Shown in pieces: positions 1-12,107 of a stretch of DNA of 46,629 bases. Source of the stretch: Stereocaulon alpinum (taxonomy: Eukaryota > Ascomycota > Lecanoromycetes > Lecanorales > Stereocaulaceae); assembly GCA_018257865.1 (NCBI GenBank), contig JAEUBA010000142.1, forward strand, positions 1 through 46,629, written 5' to 3'. The position numbers and the translations under genes are program-made. The notes under the pieces were generated by a model that saw only the letters and a program-made list of their open reading frames with translations, made no database searches and was not told the origin of the DNA. Position 1 is the first letter of the stretch. Each line of letters begins with the position of its first letter.

Positions 1-1000
1 TAAGGTTTAAGATAAGTAAGGTATCTAGTATAAGGTTAAATAGACTAGCTAGGGTAAAGAATATAACTAGTAGTTACTAGACGAAGAGCTTAAGGATACC
101 TATAATTTAACTTAAGCCTTTAACGAATAGACGGTTAGTAAGTATATATAGTCTCTAGTTCTTTAAATACTACTAACGGCAGCGAGTAAGCAGCGGCGAT
201 AATATAAGTTATAATAATTATAAACCTTATAGGTAAATAGTCTTATACTATAAGTATATTCCTCTATAATTATTATACTTACTTACTTATATCTTAGTAG
301 AATAAAGAAGAGATTAAATTAATTACTAGCTAAATATCTATCTTATATTAGTAAGACGATATATATAGGTACGCTATTAAATATTAGTAGAAGAAAAAAA
401 GAAGGAAAAAATAAATAAATATCCTAACGCCGTCTCTACGCTAATATATAGCGGTATAATTACTCCTTTAGGAGCTTAATATATTATTAGAGACTCTCTA
501 TCTCCTTAGTATACTTAGTAATTATTTATTAGAGGGTTCCTAACTTAAACTACTAGTTAGTAATAGTTTACTTAAGTTCTATAACTTACTATCTTACCGC
601 CGTAAGTTCCTATTAGAGATTAGTAATTATTATAGGAGCTACCCTACTTATTACTATAGTTTAGCCTTACGCTTTTCGCTATTAGGTAATATACTTCCTA
701 ATTTTCTTACGCTTATATTATACTTAGTAAGTCTAGCCTTCGCGCCTATAATACTATACTAATCGCCGTATAGACTAACGAAACGGCTCTAGGATCTAGA
801 TATATTAGGAGGTGATATAGTAGAGCTATTAGAATAATATACCTTATAATAATAATTAAGCCTATAGTAGCTATCCTTATAACGTTAATAGGGAGGAGTA
901 TTACTACGATCGTAATTATTATTCCCTATATAGAAATAAGTCCTATAGGGTAAAGGTATATTAATAATATAATCTATAAGTATTAGTAGCTAGTAATACG

Positions 1001-1275
1001 CGCCGGTTACGCGATAGCGACGTATAATATTAAGTATATATATATATTATATCTATAAGTAATATATTAGCAGCTAATAATATACGCCGGTTACGCGATA
1101 GCGACGTATAATATTAAGTATATATATATATTATATCTATAAGTAATATATTAGCAGCTAATAATATACGCCGGTTACGCGATAGCGACGTATAATATTA
1201 AGTATATATATAAGTTATACCTATAAGTAATATATTAGTAGCTAATAATATACGCTGATTACGTAATAGCGATAT
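1001..1275. repeat. 84-bp tandem repeat, about 3.3 copies
   Basis: A unit starting CGCCGGTTACGCGATAGCGA recurs at 1001, 1085 and 1169, and in a mutated form at 1253, always 84 bp apart. The first three are nearly identical. The fourth carries changes such as GCCGG to GCTGA and CGCG to CGTA, as expected from C-to-T and G-to-A substitution. The unit alternates a short GC-rich head with a TATATA-rich body. Copies are contiguous with no unique spacers. Confidence 0.85.
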
Positions 1276-3532
1276 ACGATCTTAAGAGAATATTTAGATA
1301 TTATTATAACGAGAAGAACTATTAACTATATTAGTAATATTAATTGCGATATAGGCACGCTAATATTAGGGAACGTATAAGTTATATTAGGAGTTATAAA
1401 GAGAGAGAAGTTAGGGGGAAAGTTATTATTTATATACCCGTAGGTCGTTGTTGCTATAACGTCGCTATACGTTGAAGCTATTTAAAATAATAATAACTAA
1501 TAATACGATAACGTAGCTGTTACCTACTAATATAGCTGGTAATCGATTATATTTATTAATAACTACGCGTTACTGCTACGCCTGCTACGTATTCTTTTTA
1601 TATTATAATAGATTTAGGCGTTATTGCAGTTAGATAATATTCTATATATATAAGGCGCCGCCTTAACGACGTCGCCTCTAGGTTAACTCTTTTCCCTTAT
1701 ATTTCCTACTAAGTTTAAAGGGTTTTTAACGAGTAGTCTATTCTATATACTTTAGTACTTAGGGACTAAGGCCTAGAGGGGAGGATACTATTAACCCTTA
1801 AGCGTATACGCGTTATAGCTACGCTAACGTAATAATATTAATTAGGGTCTAGGGGCTTAGTAATAGTATTACTACCTAGGACTCCCCTATATTTTAGGGA
1901 TCTTTAGAAATTAGTTCTGCTACTACTTAACTACTAAGTAATATAATTATATCTATTGCTTAATACCTAAATCTAGTAACTTTACGTCTCTTATACCTTA
2001 GTGCGCCAGCTTAGAGCCGGCGTCGCTAGCCTTTATATAGGGTCCCTTCTACGATCTTCCCGTCTTTATAAACAACTCCTTTAGTATAGGTCTAGTTTAT
2101 CGCTAAGGTTATTATTATAGTACTATTAAGGCTGCGAGCGCGATCTAAGACGATCCGCCGAAGTACGTTAAGACTAAATATAATTACTAGAATTTCGGTA
2201 ACAGCGTTCCTAACTAAGCGACCTATAGCAGAAATAACCTTAATTATTATAAAGAGCCTCCGCCTAATCTAGCCTCCTTTATATAGAGGACTAACTATTT
2301 TTATCTATAACAGCTCTAAATACTAATCGAATTACTTCGAGCTAGCGGGGAGTAAAAGGGACTTCTTTATTATTACCTAAAGTAGGCTAACTGTTATCGG
2401 CTATTAGTAGATCCTAGGGTATAGACTTAGTAGATCTATAAGGCTATACCTACTAAGGGCTGAGAAGACTCTTAGGGAACTCGCTAGGGATAGACTACTA
2501 ATACTAATAATAGTTATAATAAGCTACTGGAGTACTAATAATATTTTTATCTAACTCTTCTTCTAGCTACTGCTAGTAGACGACGTTATTATTAAGCTAA
2601 GATACCTCTTTAACGAATCTTTTAACAGCTGTAGTAATAAGTATACGGTTAAGAACCTAGCTACTAGGGTAACCTATACTAGCAGGAGTCTTACTATAGG
2701 TGCGGGTATAACGATCTTAACTTAGGTCTAAACTAATAGGCGAAGGAGGGCGGTAGTCTTCTAGCTAGGCGTAGAGAGCTACTATACTAGTAGTAAGGAT
2801 AATAGATTCCTCTAAAAGATACCGCTTAAAGGGGGACTTAGTTTAATTAAAATAATTAATCTAGTATCCTAATAGGACGCTATAAAGCGATAGGTTAGGA
2901 ATAATTTACTAATCTAAATTAAGGCCAACTAAAGAGATTCCGTTAGGAGAGGGCGCTAGGATAAAGGTACTATATCGACAGCTTCTAAGTATATCGAAAC
3001 GTAGGGTTACCGCCGCCTAGAAGGTAGTATTACTAAAGGAAGGGATTATAATAAAGCAGATCTCTTCTACTAAAGTAGGAGGCGACTTCCCTTAGTAGGG
3101 TAGGCTTAGGGCGGAAGGTACGCTATACCCTAATCCTTATAACTTTAATTATACTAGTAAGCAGGTAGGGTAAGGCGACTTATTAATAATAGTATAGGTA
3201 TTCCTAGCTCTTATCTTATCTTTCTTTAGTCCTTAAAGACTGCGGGAGGTTATCGAGCTGGTAATAGCTCGTAATAGTTCGTAGGTATTCGTTACTACGG
3301 AGTAAATAGCAGCGGAGTAAGTAGCAGCGGAAGTATTAAAACAGCTATATAGTAAGAACGAACGATTATTAGTATTAATAGGGTATTCCCTCTATCTAGT
3401 AAGCTATTTAATAATAGCTTATAGTGCGTATAGTATAGTATAGCCCGTTGCTACCAAATATTAGGATTATAAGCGTAGTAAAAGATGTTTATTTAGTTAT
3501 ACTATAGAATTCTGCTAAGTACAAATTAGTAG

Positions 3533-3549
3533 CCCTAACCCTAAGGGTT
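3533..3549. repeat. Short telomere-like motif with inverted arm
   Basis: Two CCCTAA units are followed directly by GGGTT. The central 13 bp AACCCTAAGGGTT is an inverted repeat around a single A. It lies just upstream of the gypsy relic. CCCTAA/TTAGGG is the usual filamentous-fungal telomere unit, but two units are too few to claim a former telomere. Confidence 0.4.
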
Positions 3550-3696
3550 CTAAGCGAGTAGGGCAAGCAAAGTAAGTAATCCGTAATAGGTAGCGAGAAT
3601 AATACTATAGACGTACTTAGTAGACGAGCTAATTATATATTAAATATTTAATAGAATTCTAGAACGGTTCTAACGCGTTATAAGGATAGATTATTA

Positions 3697-5196
3697 GGAC
3701 CTAATATAGCCGGACTATATATAGTAGTAATAATAACTATTAATAGTAAAGATTTAACTAAGAAGATACTAAAAGACTTATTAAAGGATAAAGTTATATT
3801 TAAGATCTATAAAGATATTAATAGCTATAACTTATTTAAGAAAATAGATCTAAGACTACTAATCTTTTAAGAATAGATTTATATCCCTATAAGTATTTAA
3901 GGAGAAATTTTTAGGATTTATTATAAAGTAGAGAGCTCTAGTAGATATTAGGGAATTAAGAAGATACTTAAAAAGATATCTTATAACTTCTATTTCCTTA
4001 GGATATAAAAATATATTAAGGATTATATTAATAAATATAATATATATATTAGGACGAAGTACCCCTAATATAAGCTTTATAGAGAGTTAAAATCGCTAGT
4101 TTACTTAGATAGTCTATAGAAAAGTATTATATAGGATTTCGTTATTAAACTCCCTAAGTTAAAGGAATAACTAATAGGTATATATTATAATATAATCTTA
4201 GTATTTAATAACTAATTAACTAAGATAGCGTATTTTATACTATATAAGGAAGTATTAGACGCTAAGGATTTAGTATATATATTTTTATAAACCGTAGTAG
4301 CTAACTATAGGCTTCCTAAAGAGATTATCTTAGATAGAGATAAACTCTTTACCTTTAAGTTTTAGAGATCGTTAATAGATATAATAGGAATTAAGATAAA
4401 GATAAGTATAGTATTTTATTTATAGACTAATAGTTAGACGGAAAGAACTAACTAGATACTAAAGTAATATCTTCGGTACTATATTAACTACTAATAAGAT
4501 AATTAGGTATCCTATCTACTAGTAGCGTAGCTAGTATATAATAGATTAATATCTAACCTAATAGGTATAACGCTATTTTAAGTTAATTATAGGTTTAAAC
4601 TATATATAATACTATTACTAAAAGGGATTAAGCTAAAGGCCTAAAAGGTAACTATTACTACTAAGGAAATAGTAAGAATCTATTAAGAATTATAGAAGGA
4701 CTTATAATTCTTAAGTAACTACTTAGTAATATATTATAATTAAAAACGTTCGATAGGACCGAATATTTCTAAAGGGGATAGAGTATATCTTCTTTATAGA
4801 AATTTTAAAACTAATAGGCCTAGTAATAAGCTTAATTATATAAAGCTAGGACTATTCCTTATAAAGGAATATAAAGGGGATATAAACTATATACTAAACC
4901 TCCTATAACTAATAAGGAAGTACCTAGTATTTTATATATTATTACTTAAGAAAGTAAATCCTAAAATACTACTAAAGACCGTACTACTACTCCTAGATTA
5001 AGATAATAAGGAGTATAATATTAAGGAAATTCTAGATTATTAGGTAATTAAAGAAAGAAAAAGATATCTAATAAAGTAGTTAGACTATAATTAGTTAGAG
5101 AATATATAGGAATTATTATTTATATTTAACTACCCTAAAAAGCTAGAGTAGTTTTAGAAACGAAATCTATAATTAGGGGATCCTACTTAGAAAAAT
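3697..5196 (+). mobile_element. Ty3/gypsy retrotransposon relic (3' part of pol: integrase to chromodomain-like end), RIP-inactivated
   Basis: One frame, read from 3697, stays in phase to about 5196 although it is broken by many TAG and TAA codons. Recognisable remnants in order are the integrase N-terminal zinc-binding region (near 3950-4090), the integrase core (near 4100-4560, with fragments such as DFVIKLPKLKE and LPKEIILDRD), the GDRVYLL segment typical of the integrase C-terminus (near 4777), and a chromodomain-like tail with EYNIKEILDY (5011 onward). Stops sit where CAG, CAA, CGA or TGG codons are expected in the family, so the damage looks like C-to-T/G-to-A change. The gag, protease and reverse transcriptase parts upstream are not recognisable. 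Not a functional gene. Confidence 0.8.
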
Positions 5197-5460
5197 TAAT
5201 CTCGCCTATATTAAAGGATAATAGGTTATTTAAGACTTTAGAAGTAGTAGCTTCCTTCTCCCTTTCCTCCTCCTTTTTTAGGAACTTAATATTCCTTACC
5301 TCTTATTAGACTATCTTAACTTAGTTTATCTTAATCCTTTAAATTTATTTCTATAGGCGAGAAAGCTTTATAAAAGCTTTATCCTCCTTACTATATAATT
5401 TAGTACGCTATTCCTCTATTTATTTCTATTTTAGAATATTAAGTAGAGATAGCTTATACT

Positions 5461-5502
5461 TATTACTACTATAAATATACTTATTACTACTATAAATATA
5501 CT
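5461..5502. repeat. 21-bp tandem duplication
   Basis: The unit beginning TATTACTACTATAAATATAC occurs at 5461 and again at 5482, and a third partial copy decays after 5503. It lies between the end of the gypsy pol relic and the LTR-like terminus, so it is probably inside the 3' non-coding part of that element. Confidence 0.6.
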
Positions 5503-5961
5503 TAATATATTAGTTAGATACTTCCCCTATATAATATAGGAGACCTAAGTTAGTATACTATATATAGAAGTATTTCGATAAGGAAGCTATCCTAAGTTTT
5601 AGGACTAACTAATAATAATAAGTAAGGGAATTCGTTAGTTTCTTAATCCTTAGTATAAGGAAGAAATACTTAGGTTATTAAGTTACTTTCGGGACGAAAA
5701 TAACTAAATAAGGGGATTATATTATAGGTAACCCTATAAGGTTATAGGTAAGGTATATAATAAGGGTTAGTAGGTAAAGGACTATTAGGAGAGGACCTAG
5801 TAATATAAGTAATCTAAGGTATATTAAGTAGATTATAGAGTAATATAGTAGATATAGGACTAAATTACTTAGATTATATTAATACTTAGTATAGCTAAGG
5901 TAAATATATAAGGAAGGGTTTTCCTTTAGTAGAATATTTTCTTATCTCCTTATATTTAACT

Positions 5962-6077
5962 TATATAATAGAGAGGAGTCTTAGCTAAAGATAATTTAAT
6001 AACTATCTATCTCTATTACCTTCTAGTACTTAATACACTATGTGATTTACCCGTAGGAGTTAAACTACCCCGTTACA
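5962..6077 (+). mobile_element. LTR-like terminus, left copy (ends in GTTACA)
   Basis: About 116 bp that matches, in inverted orientation, the segment starting at 44453. Shared landmarks in order are AATAGAGAGGA, CTTAGCTAAAGATA, CTATCTATCTCTATTACCTTC, CTATGTGATTTACCCG, AGGAGTTAAAC and CCCCGTTACA. Similarity stops right after GTTACA (6072-6077). An end of this form, with TGTAAC at the other side, fits the TG...CA rule of LTRs. Given the + strand pol relic upstream, this is best read as the 3' end of that element's 3' LTR. The 5' edge of the LTR is not visible. Confidence 0.65.
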
Positions 6078-6520
6078 CAGTAGTAGCGGCGGGGGTAGGA
6101 GGCTTTAGAGTTAGACAGCGAGGCGTCTAGGCGATAGTAGGCTCTTTATTAATAGTAGTCTACCTATTAAACGTACTAGAACGACGCTTTCTAGGGCGTA
6201 TAGCGATAGCGATAGTAAGGTCTATAATCTATAGGCGCAGGGGAGGTAAAATACTATATATAGGGCGGTAAGGGCTTTATCTTTACTATTTTAGGAAGAC
6301 TATGTAAGTACTACTGTACTAACAACGCAGCGCTCGCCTAGTACCTCTTCTACCGCCTAAATTTAGTATGTGGTGGGGTACCCCGAAAGTATATTAGCGT
6401 CTCCGCCAATGGTTTTGCAATATACGGTATACACGCTACGATAGTAATTGATTGAACCTCGCCATAAATATAATAAATGTCTCATGATCTTATTTAGACA
6501 CCAGTCGTGGCCCGCTTAGA

Positions 6521-8708
6521 CTAGTAACTCTGCGCTCCCAGTGATCTATATGGCATAAGCAGGAGAGCGATCGTGCTTATGAAAACCCCTCCACCCGCCA
6601 AATATAATGGAGCATTCAGGCTGTTCACTAGTAGGCTAGCAGCAATCAACGGCGAAATTATGCTGAATAGTCGACCCCAGAAGCTTGCTACTCCAGCAGC
6701 TGATTCGACTCCGCAGTCAGCATTTCCATTCTGAGACGGAGCTGGGATGGAAAGGGATGTCTTGAGAAGCGGAGACGGCTTCTGTCTCATGACGCGAAAT
6801 GGAAGGGGCAAAGATGATGTGGAAATCGTGACTTACCTGTTCCTCTAATCGGTGCTGGAAAAACCTCTGGTGTCCATCCGTAGAGTACCGCGTTGAACAT
6901 ACTCTGGAAGAAATATTCCATCGCATTCAGCCCAACGTTTGACGCCTCGGTATTCACTGTTGCGAAAAGGAAGAGTGAGAGGCCCATGAGTGCAGAAGAC
7001 CCTATCATGGCCCATTTCCGACCTATTCGAGGGATTCCATACATTAATGCGCCCAGCATGACTCCTGGTATACCACAGATGTAGATAATGACAAAATTCC
7101 TGTATGTCTCCGCTACTGGGATATGGATAGCGCTGTTCTTGAGAAGAAGAATCTTTGGGAGGAAAGACCCTGATCTCGATGTTAGTCCTCGGACGCGAGA
7201 TATGGGAAAACTTCTGGACTGGACTTGCCAGCAATACTAAATCCCCAATAATCGAAAGCCTTTAGTGGTAAGCTTAGACGTACAAATCTCAGATCCATCA
7301 CTCACGTATGTAATCCAGACCAAGAGTGTCAAGCGAGCCATGGTGAAATTTCCAAAAAGTAACTTGTATCTCTGCATCTCGATTTTAAACTTCGTGCCCC
7401 AACTTTGCTTGAGCTGTTTCGCTCCACCGCCAAGTATTGCTGTGTTAGTATCTGGGGAGGCTATGGATGTCTCGCCTGTACTCAAAGCTTCGAAGCTTTC
7501 TAAAGTGATGCTGCTCTCACGCCCATTGAATTTAGCAATCTTTTGTAAGACCTCTACCGCCTTGGCATCTCGGCCCCTGTAGAGCAGGAATTTGGGCGAC
7601 TCTTGGAAGTGGAACACGACGAATCGGAGAAAGAAGATCGCCATGCAGATAGCACCGATGCAGAGGAGTGTATATCGCCACCCGAAATTAGACGATTTCG
7701 TGCAGCATGGCGCTCCCGCAGCTACTTTGCTGCAAGCTGGAAGGGGTTTTCCATCTGAGCCGTTCCCGCACGAGTAGAATGGTACAAAGCCGTATGCGAT
7801 GCCGCAAGCTATCACAACACCAAGCGGTTGAAATAATGAGAGCAAGGCCAGGAGAAAGCGACGGTTCTGTCGCATATTAGAATCTGTCATAAATATGAAG
7901 CAGAATTGAGCATACCTGGGGTAAGAACTCGAGGCAAATTGTTGTATCAATTGGGATGTTTCCTCCGACTCCAAACCCAACAAACGCCGTAAGTACCAGT
8001 ATTCCATTGTAATTGTTGGGCGCTGCAAGGCAGAGGCCGAAGACCGAAGAGATCAAGACTGTAAGATTGAAGGCGTATTGGCGCCCTAGTGAAGTCTGTC
8101 AGCTCGACCTCTTCCTGCAGCGAGATGTCGTGGAGTAGGCCAGAGTACTCTCTACATGCCTATGATGTCTACCAAAATGCCCCACACGAAGGCCTGCGAA
8201 GAATTCTCAGTAACAAAGGCGCACGAAGTGACTTTAGCAGTCATACCCCAGCTGTGAGCCCCGCCGAAAACGAAGAGAAAATGTTGCCCGATTGTTTGTC
8301 TGTCTCATTGTAAGTTCACGGCGCTTGTGAAGTGACAATCGCTGTACCTCCAAAGCCAAACTCCTGTTGAATAGCTGGCTCGACAAGTCCAAAAGCTTGA
8401 GCGTAGAGCAGGTCCACAAGGTAGCCGAAGCCACAAAGGAAGAAGATGTACCACTGATACTTTCCCATGCCATGAGAGTTCAATTCGCGGTTCACAAGCA
8501 ATGCTTTCTTCTCGTACAATGTGAGGCCTTCCATTTCAGTATCATCTTGGAGCTCCCCACGGGACTTTGGACGGAGATGTTCGGGTGAGTCGCTGGCAAT
8601 GTTCACGTCAAGGTCTTTGTCGGGCGACATTTGGTGAGCTTCGGCTGCGCGCGACTGGGGAAGCAATTGGTAGAATACGGGAGAATTGGAAGAGACAGCG
8701 GCACCCAT
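6521..8708 (-). CDS. MFS membrane transporter, SV2/sugar-porter-like
   Basis: Joined exons 8708-8348, 8299-8247, 8193-8160, 8085-7916, 7866-7306, 7259-7229, 7169-6837 and 6699-6521 give an uninterrupted 573-aa protein. It has a polar cytosolic N-terminus of about 90 residues, then the transporter core opening with MGKYQWYIFFLCGFGYLVD. Family marks include IGRQYAFN after TM2, a loop with PESPK-like QESPKFLLYRG, the six-plus-six helix pattern and APIRGT before the last helices. Fungal members of this group are plasma-membrane permeases; the substrate cannot be inferred. All seven introns keep phase, and five are GT-AG. Two (8086-8159 with GCATGT, 7170-7228 with GCAAGT) use GC donors; no GT site restores the family sequence there. 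The start is the first in-frame ATG before the conserved region. Downstream neighbour is the left repeat block, about 150 bp past the stop. Confidence 0.88.
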
Positions 8709-9511
8709 GGTAAAGGCATGTTAGTTGACCAGTGAAAGAGAACCCCGAATCCCGGCCGCGCAAAGCTTGTGCCCTTGCCGGAGCCAACATAGCGGACGAG
8801 TGACGTCCATGATGGCAAATTCAACTCTCAAAACTAAGGTAGGCAGGCATATACGATTAGCGCAGAGATTGCCGTCTGTCTCATGTTGAAATAGGTTTAG
8901 CCCAAGATCCCTAGGAGTTGCCCACCCCCACATCACTTATCCATCCCGGCGGTCACGCCGTTGGGCTTATTTGACCTTGCATGCCGGAAACTCACGATTT
9001 GCAATAGTTGACATACTTTCACTAATGATTGGGCCACGTAAAGCCAAGGGGCTAACAATCAACGAGCGCAAGACTCAAGTAATGAAAGCGGGGTTCCTGG
9101 AGGATCGATCCTTTCCCCGGAACACGATTGTCTTGGACATTTGAAAGACATCAGCAAGACTGCTTTGGCGCACCTTATTAAGGTGAAGCAAGAGTGAGGA
9201 GCCAACGCAACTATCAGTGCGCAAGCAAGATGCCGTAGCGGACTTTTCAGGGAAATGATGAAGATCACTGGGTATCCTGACGAACCAGGGTCACGAGCCT
9301 CTCAAAACACCTGGCCAGGCTAGTGAAGCGGCATCGTGCATGAAACACTCAGATCCGACGCGTAGATCATACTCCGTACGGACGAACGTTTACTGTGGCT
9401 GTGCGCAATGCAGATAGTAAGGTATTTTTCACATCGAATATAGAGCTTCCGGATATGCTAAGCTACTTTGCAGCATTGCGGCACAACCATCTCTCCCTTC
9501 CTTGACGACCT
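8709..9511. other. Intergenic, MFS promoter and L9 downstream region
   Basis: About 0.8 kb between the MFS start and the stop of the ribosomal protein gene, both on the minus strand. It should hold the MFS promoter and the L9 terminator. I see no convincing coding sequence, RNA gene or repeat. Confidence 0.6.
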
Positions 9512-10399
9512 TTATGCCTCCTCAATATTCCCTCTTTCGGACACGTACAAGCCGTCCAGAAACTGAAGGAAAAGTACGTCAGATATGCCGTGTCAACCGG
9601 AAAACTGTGGGTGTGCCTTACCTTTCGAATATCCTTGTTCTTAACCCTGCATATTTGCTGAATATCGGCCGCGCTCTGTGAAACATTCTCCAATGAGTTG
9701 CCAGTGAGCTGTAATTCGTCCTTAATATTTTTCGAAGCCTCAACGTCGACTCCTGGCAACATGGTGACCCTTCGGATGATCTTTTCGCCAATGAAATTAC
9801 TGTATAGTCAAACAATCAGTCTCCTTCTCAACATTCCGGTGCATGATATTGTAGCCCAACATACCGGATTTCTACCTCGAACAGCCCAGTCTCGGAGTTC
9901 TTCTCAAGATTGACGTTGATGGGGAAATGGGCGTAGACGTAACGCATCTTGTACCTGAAGCCCTTCGTAACACCAATGATCAAGTTGTTGATGAGAGTCT
10001 TGACTGTGCGGAGAGTGGCGACGTTTTTGCGAGCCCCGTGATGTAACTCGATGTTTATGATGTTCTTCGAGGGGTGGGAGAAGCAGACGGAAAGATGTGA
10101 CATGTCCTTGACCAATTTGCCTGTTGAAGATTAGCCCCAACCATTACAATCTTGCTGGCTGCGCGTACCTCGGGGACCCTCCACCGTGACTACCCTCGAC
10201 TTGATGTTGATCTTGACTGCGCAACTGTCAGCAAGAAGCTCCTCTATGATCCTGGCAATGAAGTGCTGGCGCCCTGATTTGCGGCCGAAAACTCCAAAAG
10301 AGCCCACGTCAAGATTCCAGCTGTAACTGCAGGACTCTCGAAACGGAACTCACCATTTTCGGGGATTGTCAGGGTCTCCTCCGAGTGTATGTACCTCAT
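9512..10399 (-). CDS. RPL9: 60S ribosomal protein L9 (uL6)
   Basis: Exons 10399-10354, 10216-10169, 10120-9865, 9799-9622 and 9562-9512 join in phase to 192 codons before TAA, the usual length of eukaryotic L9/uL6. The protein starts MRYIHSEETLTIPENV and includes VTVEGPRGKL, TVKTLINNLIIGVTKG and the C-terminal RVKNKDIRKFLDG, all hallmarks of uL6. It is a structural protein of the large cytosolic subunit near the factor-binding centre. Four GT-AG introns (137, 48, 65 and 59 bp) cluster toward the 5' end, as is common for fungal ribosomal protein genes. The first exon is only 46 nt. No frameshift or missing residue is evident. Neighbours on both sides are also on the minus strand, with ordinary spacing. 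Confidence 0.97.
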
Positions 10400-11138
10400 G
10401 TTGGCTGTTGATCGAGGTGTGTCAAGAAGTCGTGTTCATATCCTGGAAGACGGCTTGCGATTGAGAGTGTGGGAAGGCTCGCTTCGCTTGTGTGCCAAGG
10501 CGCTAGTGAGATCTTGACCAGTAGGGTACGTAACACCACCCGTAAAGACGCACCTTTATCATAGACCAATAGCACAACAGCCGAGTCTGATGACAGGCCT
10601 TGCCTACAAAATCTCTGAAATCCCATCAATCGAGTGGACTCGTAACAGTGCATCAGGCTTTAGCTGTAACAACTAGGGCTATATCCACGAGAGGAATGGC
10701 AATCTATCTGAATATACCACTGTTTTGGATCTAGATCTCTAGCCGGCAAGGTGGAAGGCGTCGAGATCGTGCTCCTGGCCACCGCAGCTTGCTATACATG
10801 CATGTACATGAACGGTGCCTATAACAATTTTCTCGGTAATTAATAAGTCAAGCTTGAAACAATCCTGACCATAAGCATTGATGATCGCGTTAAATGAAAG
10901 CAATTGACATCCTAAACCCTGTACTAACTACAACGATTCTGCCCACTTGTACTTCAAACAGCCTTGGGTATCAAATATCGAACCGAATCCAAAGTATATA
11001 CACCCTTAATTCAAATGCGATCCCGTAACGGAGCTCATTGCAAACCCCTTACCACCCAGAATGCCCATCCCAAAATGGTTTATACAAGAATGCCTGACCA
11101 ATCTCAGCTTCCCGCACCGAACAGAACAATCGGCAGCC
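10400..11138. other. Intergenic, L9 promoter region
   Basis: About 0.74 kb between the L9 start and the stop of the glutaredoxin gene. It should contain the promoter of the strongly expressed ribosomal gene. I see no coding sequence or notable repeat, and no clear motif I could assign with confidence. Confidence 0.55.
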
Positions 11139-12107
11139 TTATTTCTCATCCGAACGCTTAGCATCTACAATTCTCTTCCCTGCCATTCCTGTCACCTTTT
11201 CTAGTAGTCCGCCACTGTCATCCAAAGCCTCGATATCATCTCCACCTCCAATACTTTTGCCATTGACGAGTATATTCGGCACCGTCCGCCTTCCCGTGCT
11301 CTTTTCTAACGCAGCTTGCAGCCCTGGACCTAATGGATGTTTATCGAGCTCGACGACATATGGAGTAGGGACGATAGTGTACTTTTCCAGTAGTATGCGT
11401 TTGGCTTTGGCTGAGTAAGGGCAGTAGGATTTGCTGAATATTATGACTAAATGTAGACAAGACATTAGCCACGACCACAAATCCATCCGTGAGACGGAGA
11501 GACATACTCGGACCCTTCTTCAATATCGTATTCAGCTCAGTCTCAATCTCATGCTCTCCTTCAGTCTTCTTCTTTTCCTCTTTCTCTTCTCCTTCCTTCT
11601 CCTTGCTCGGATCTGGGTACTTGGGCGCTTCCTTCCCTGAATGCACGTCTTTGCTCTCTCCGCCTTTTAGTGTCTTGCGCCCAGCCACACTCTTTCCACC
11701 CTCTGACCCCCTAGATCCCGTTCCTTCGGCCCTACCGCCTACCTCCGAAGCCAGCGGCACATTCGCATCAGTGGACTTGTTGTCTTCAACGCTCACAGCT
11801 ATAGGTTTCTGAGGAGATGCCACACTATCTGGCTTTTGCGCCTTTGCTGCATCTTTAATTCCTTGTAGTTTCTGTGCTAGTTCTTGGTCTGAAGCGTCCT
11901 TCCTATCCAGGGCAGCCACGGTGCGGGAGTAGAAGTCTTGTGACGAGGAGTCATTCTGAAGAATAGATATCAGCAACAATTACGAAGATTGTCAATGATG
12001 TCCGGAAACATATCGCAAAGGGGGTTCCATACACTGAGGTATAATATGGTGCAGACGATAATGGCGAGTGCTATAGCTAGGATCTTCACACGGCGGGTGG
12101 AAGGCAT
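11139..12107 (-). CDS. Membrane-anchored monothiol-type glutaredoxin (Grx6/Grx7-like)
   Basis: Exons 12107-12033, 11955-11508 and 11446-11139 give 276 aa. Residues 8-24 are a hydrophobic helix after a basic MPSTRRVK start, a signal-anchor. A long charged linker rich in Lys, Glu and Gly follows (residues 26-173). The thioredoxin-fold glutaredoxin domain fills the C-terminal 100 residues with active site CPYS (183-186), the cis-proline TVPN motif and a glutathione-binding GG-D segment. Yeast Grx6/Grx7 are early-secretory-pathway type II membrane proteins with a single active cysteine, and this layout matches, so the domain would face the ER/Golgi lumen. Two GT-AG introns (77 and 61 bp). The linker is longer than in yeast; its role is unknown. 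C-terminus KRSDEK is not a classical retention signal. Confidence 0.88.

Larger units (their letters stand above)
1..6370. repeat. RIP-degraded A+T-rich repeat block (left)
   Basis: The stretch is dominated by TA, TAG and TAA, while CA and TG dinucleotides are almost missing. No open frame of useful length exists on either strand. That is the expected product of repeat-induced point mutation, which turns CA into TA (TG into TA on the other strand) in duplicated DNA of Pezizomycotina. Within it I can name a tandem repeat near 1001-1275, a gypsy pol relic near 3697-5196 and an LTR-like end at 6077. The rest (1-1000, 1280-3690) is mutated beyond recognition by eye. The change to normal coding DNA is gradual, about 6077-6400. 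Confidence 0.9.

Noticed and set aside
1001..1275. Regularly spaced repeats that could be mistaken for a CRISPR array
   Set aside because: Copies are contiguous 84-bp units without unique spacers, in a eukaryotic genome.
6893..7777. Plus-strand frames of 60-105 codons
   Set aside because: They are antisense shadows of the MFS transporter exons.
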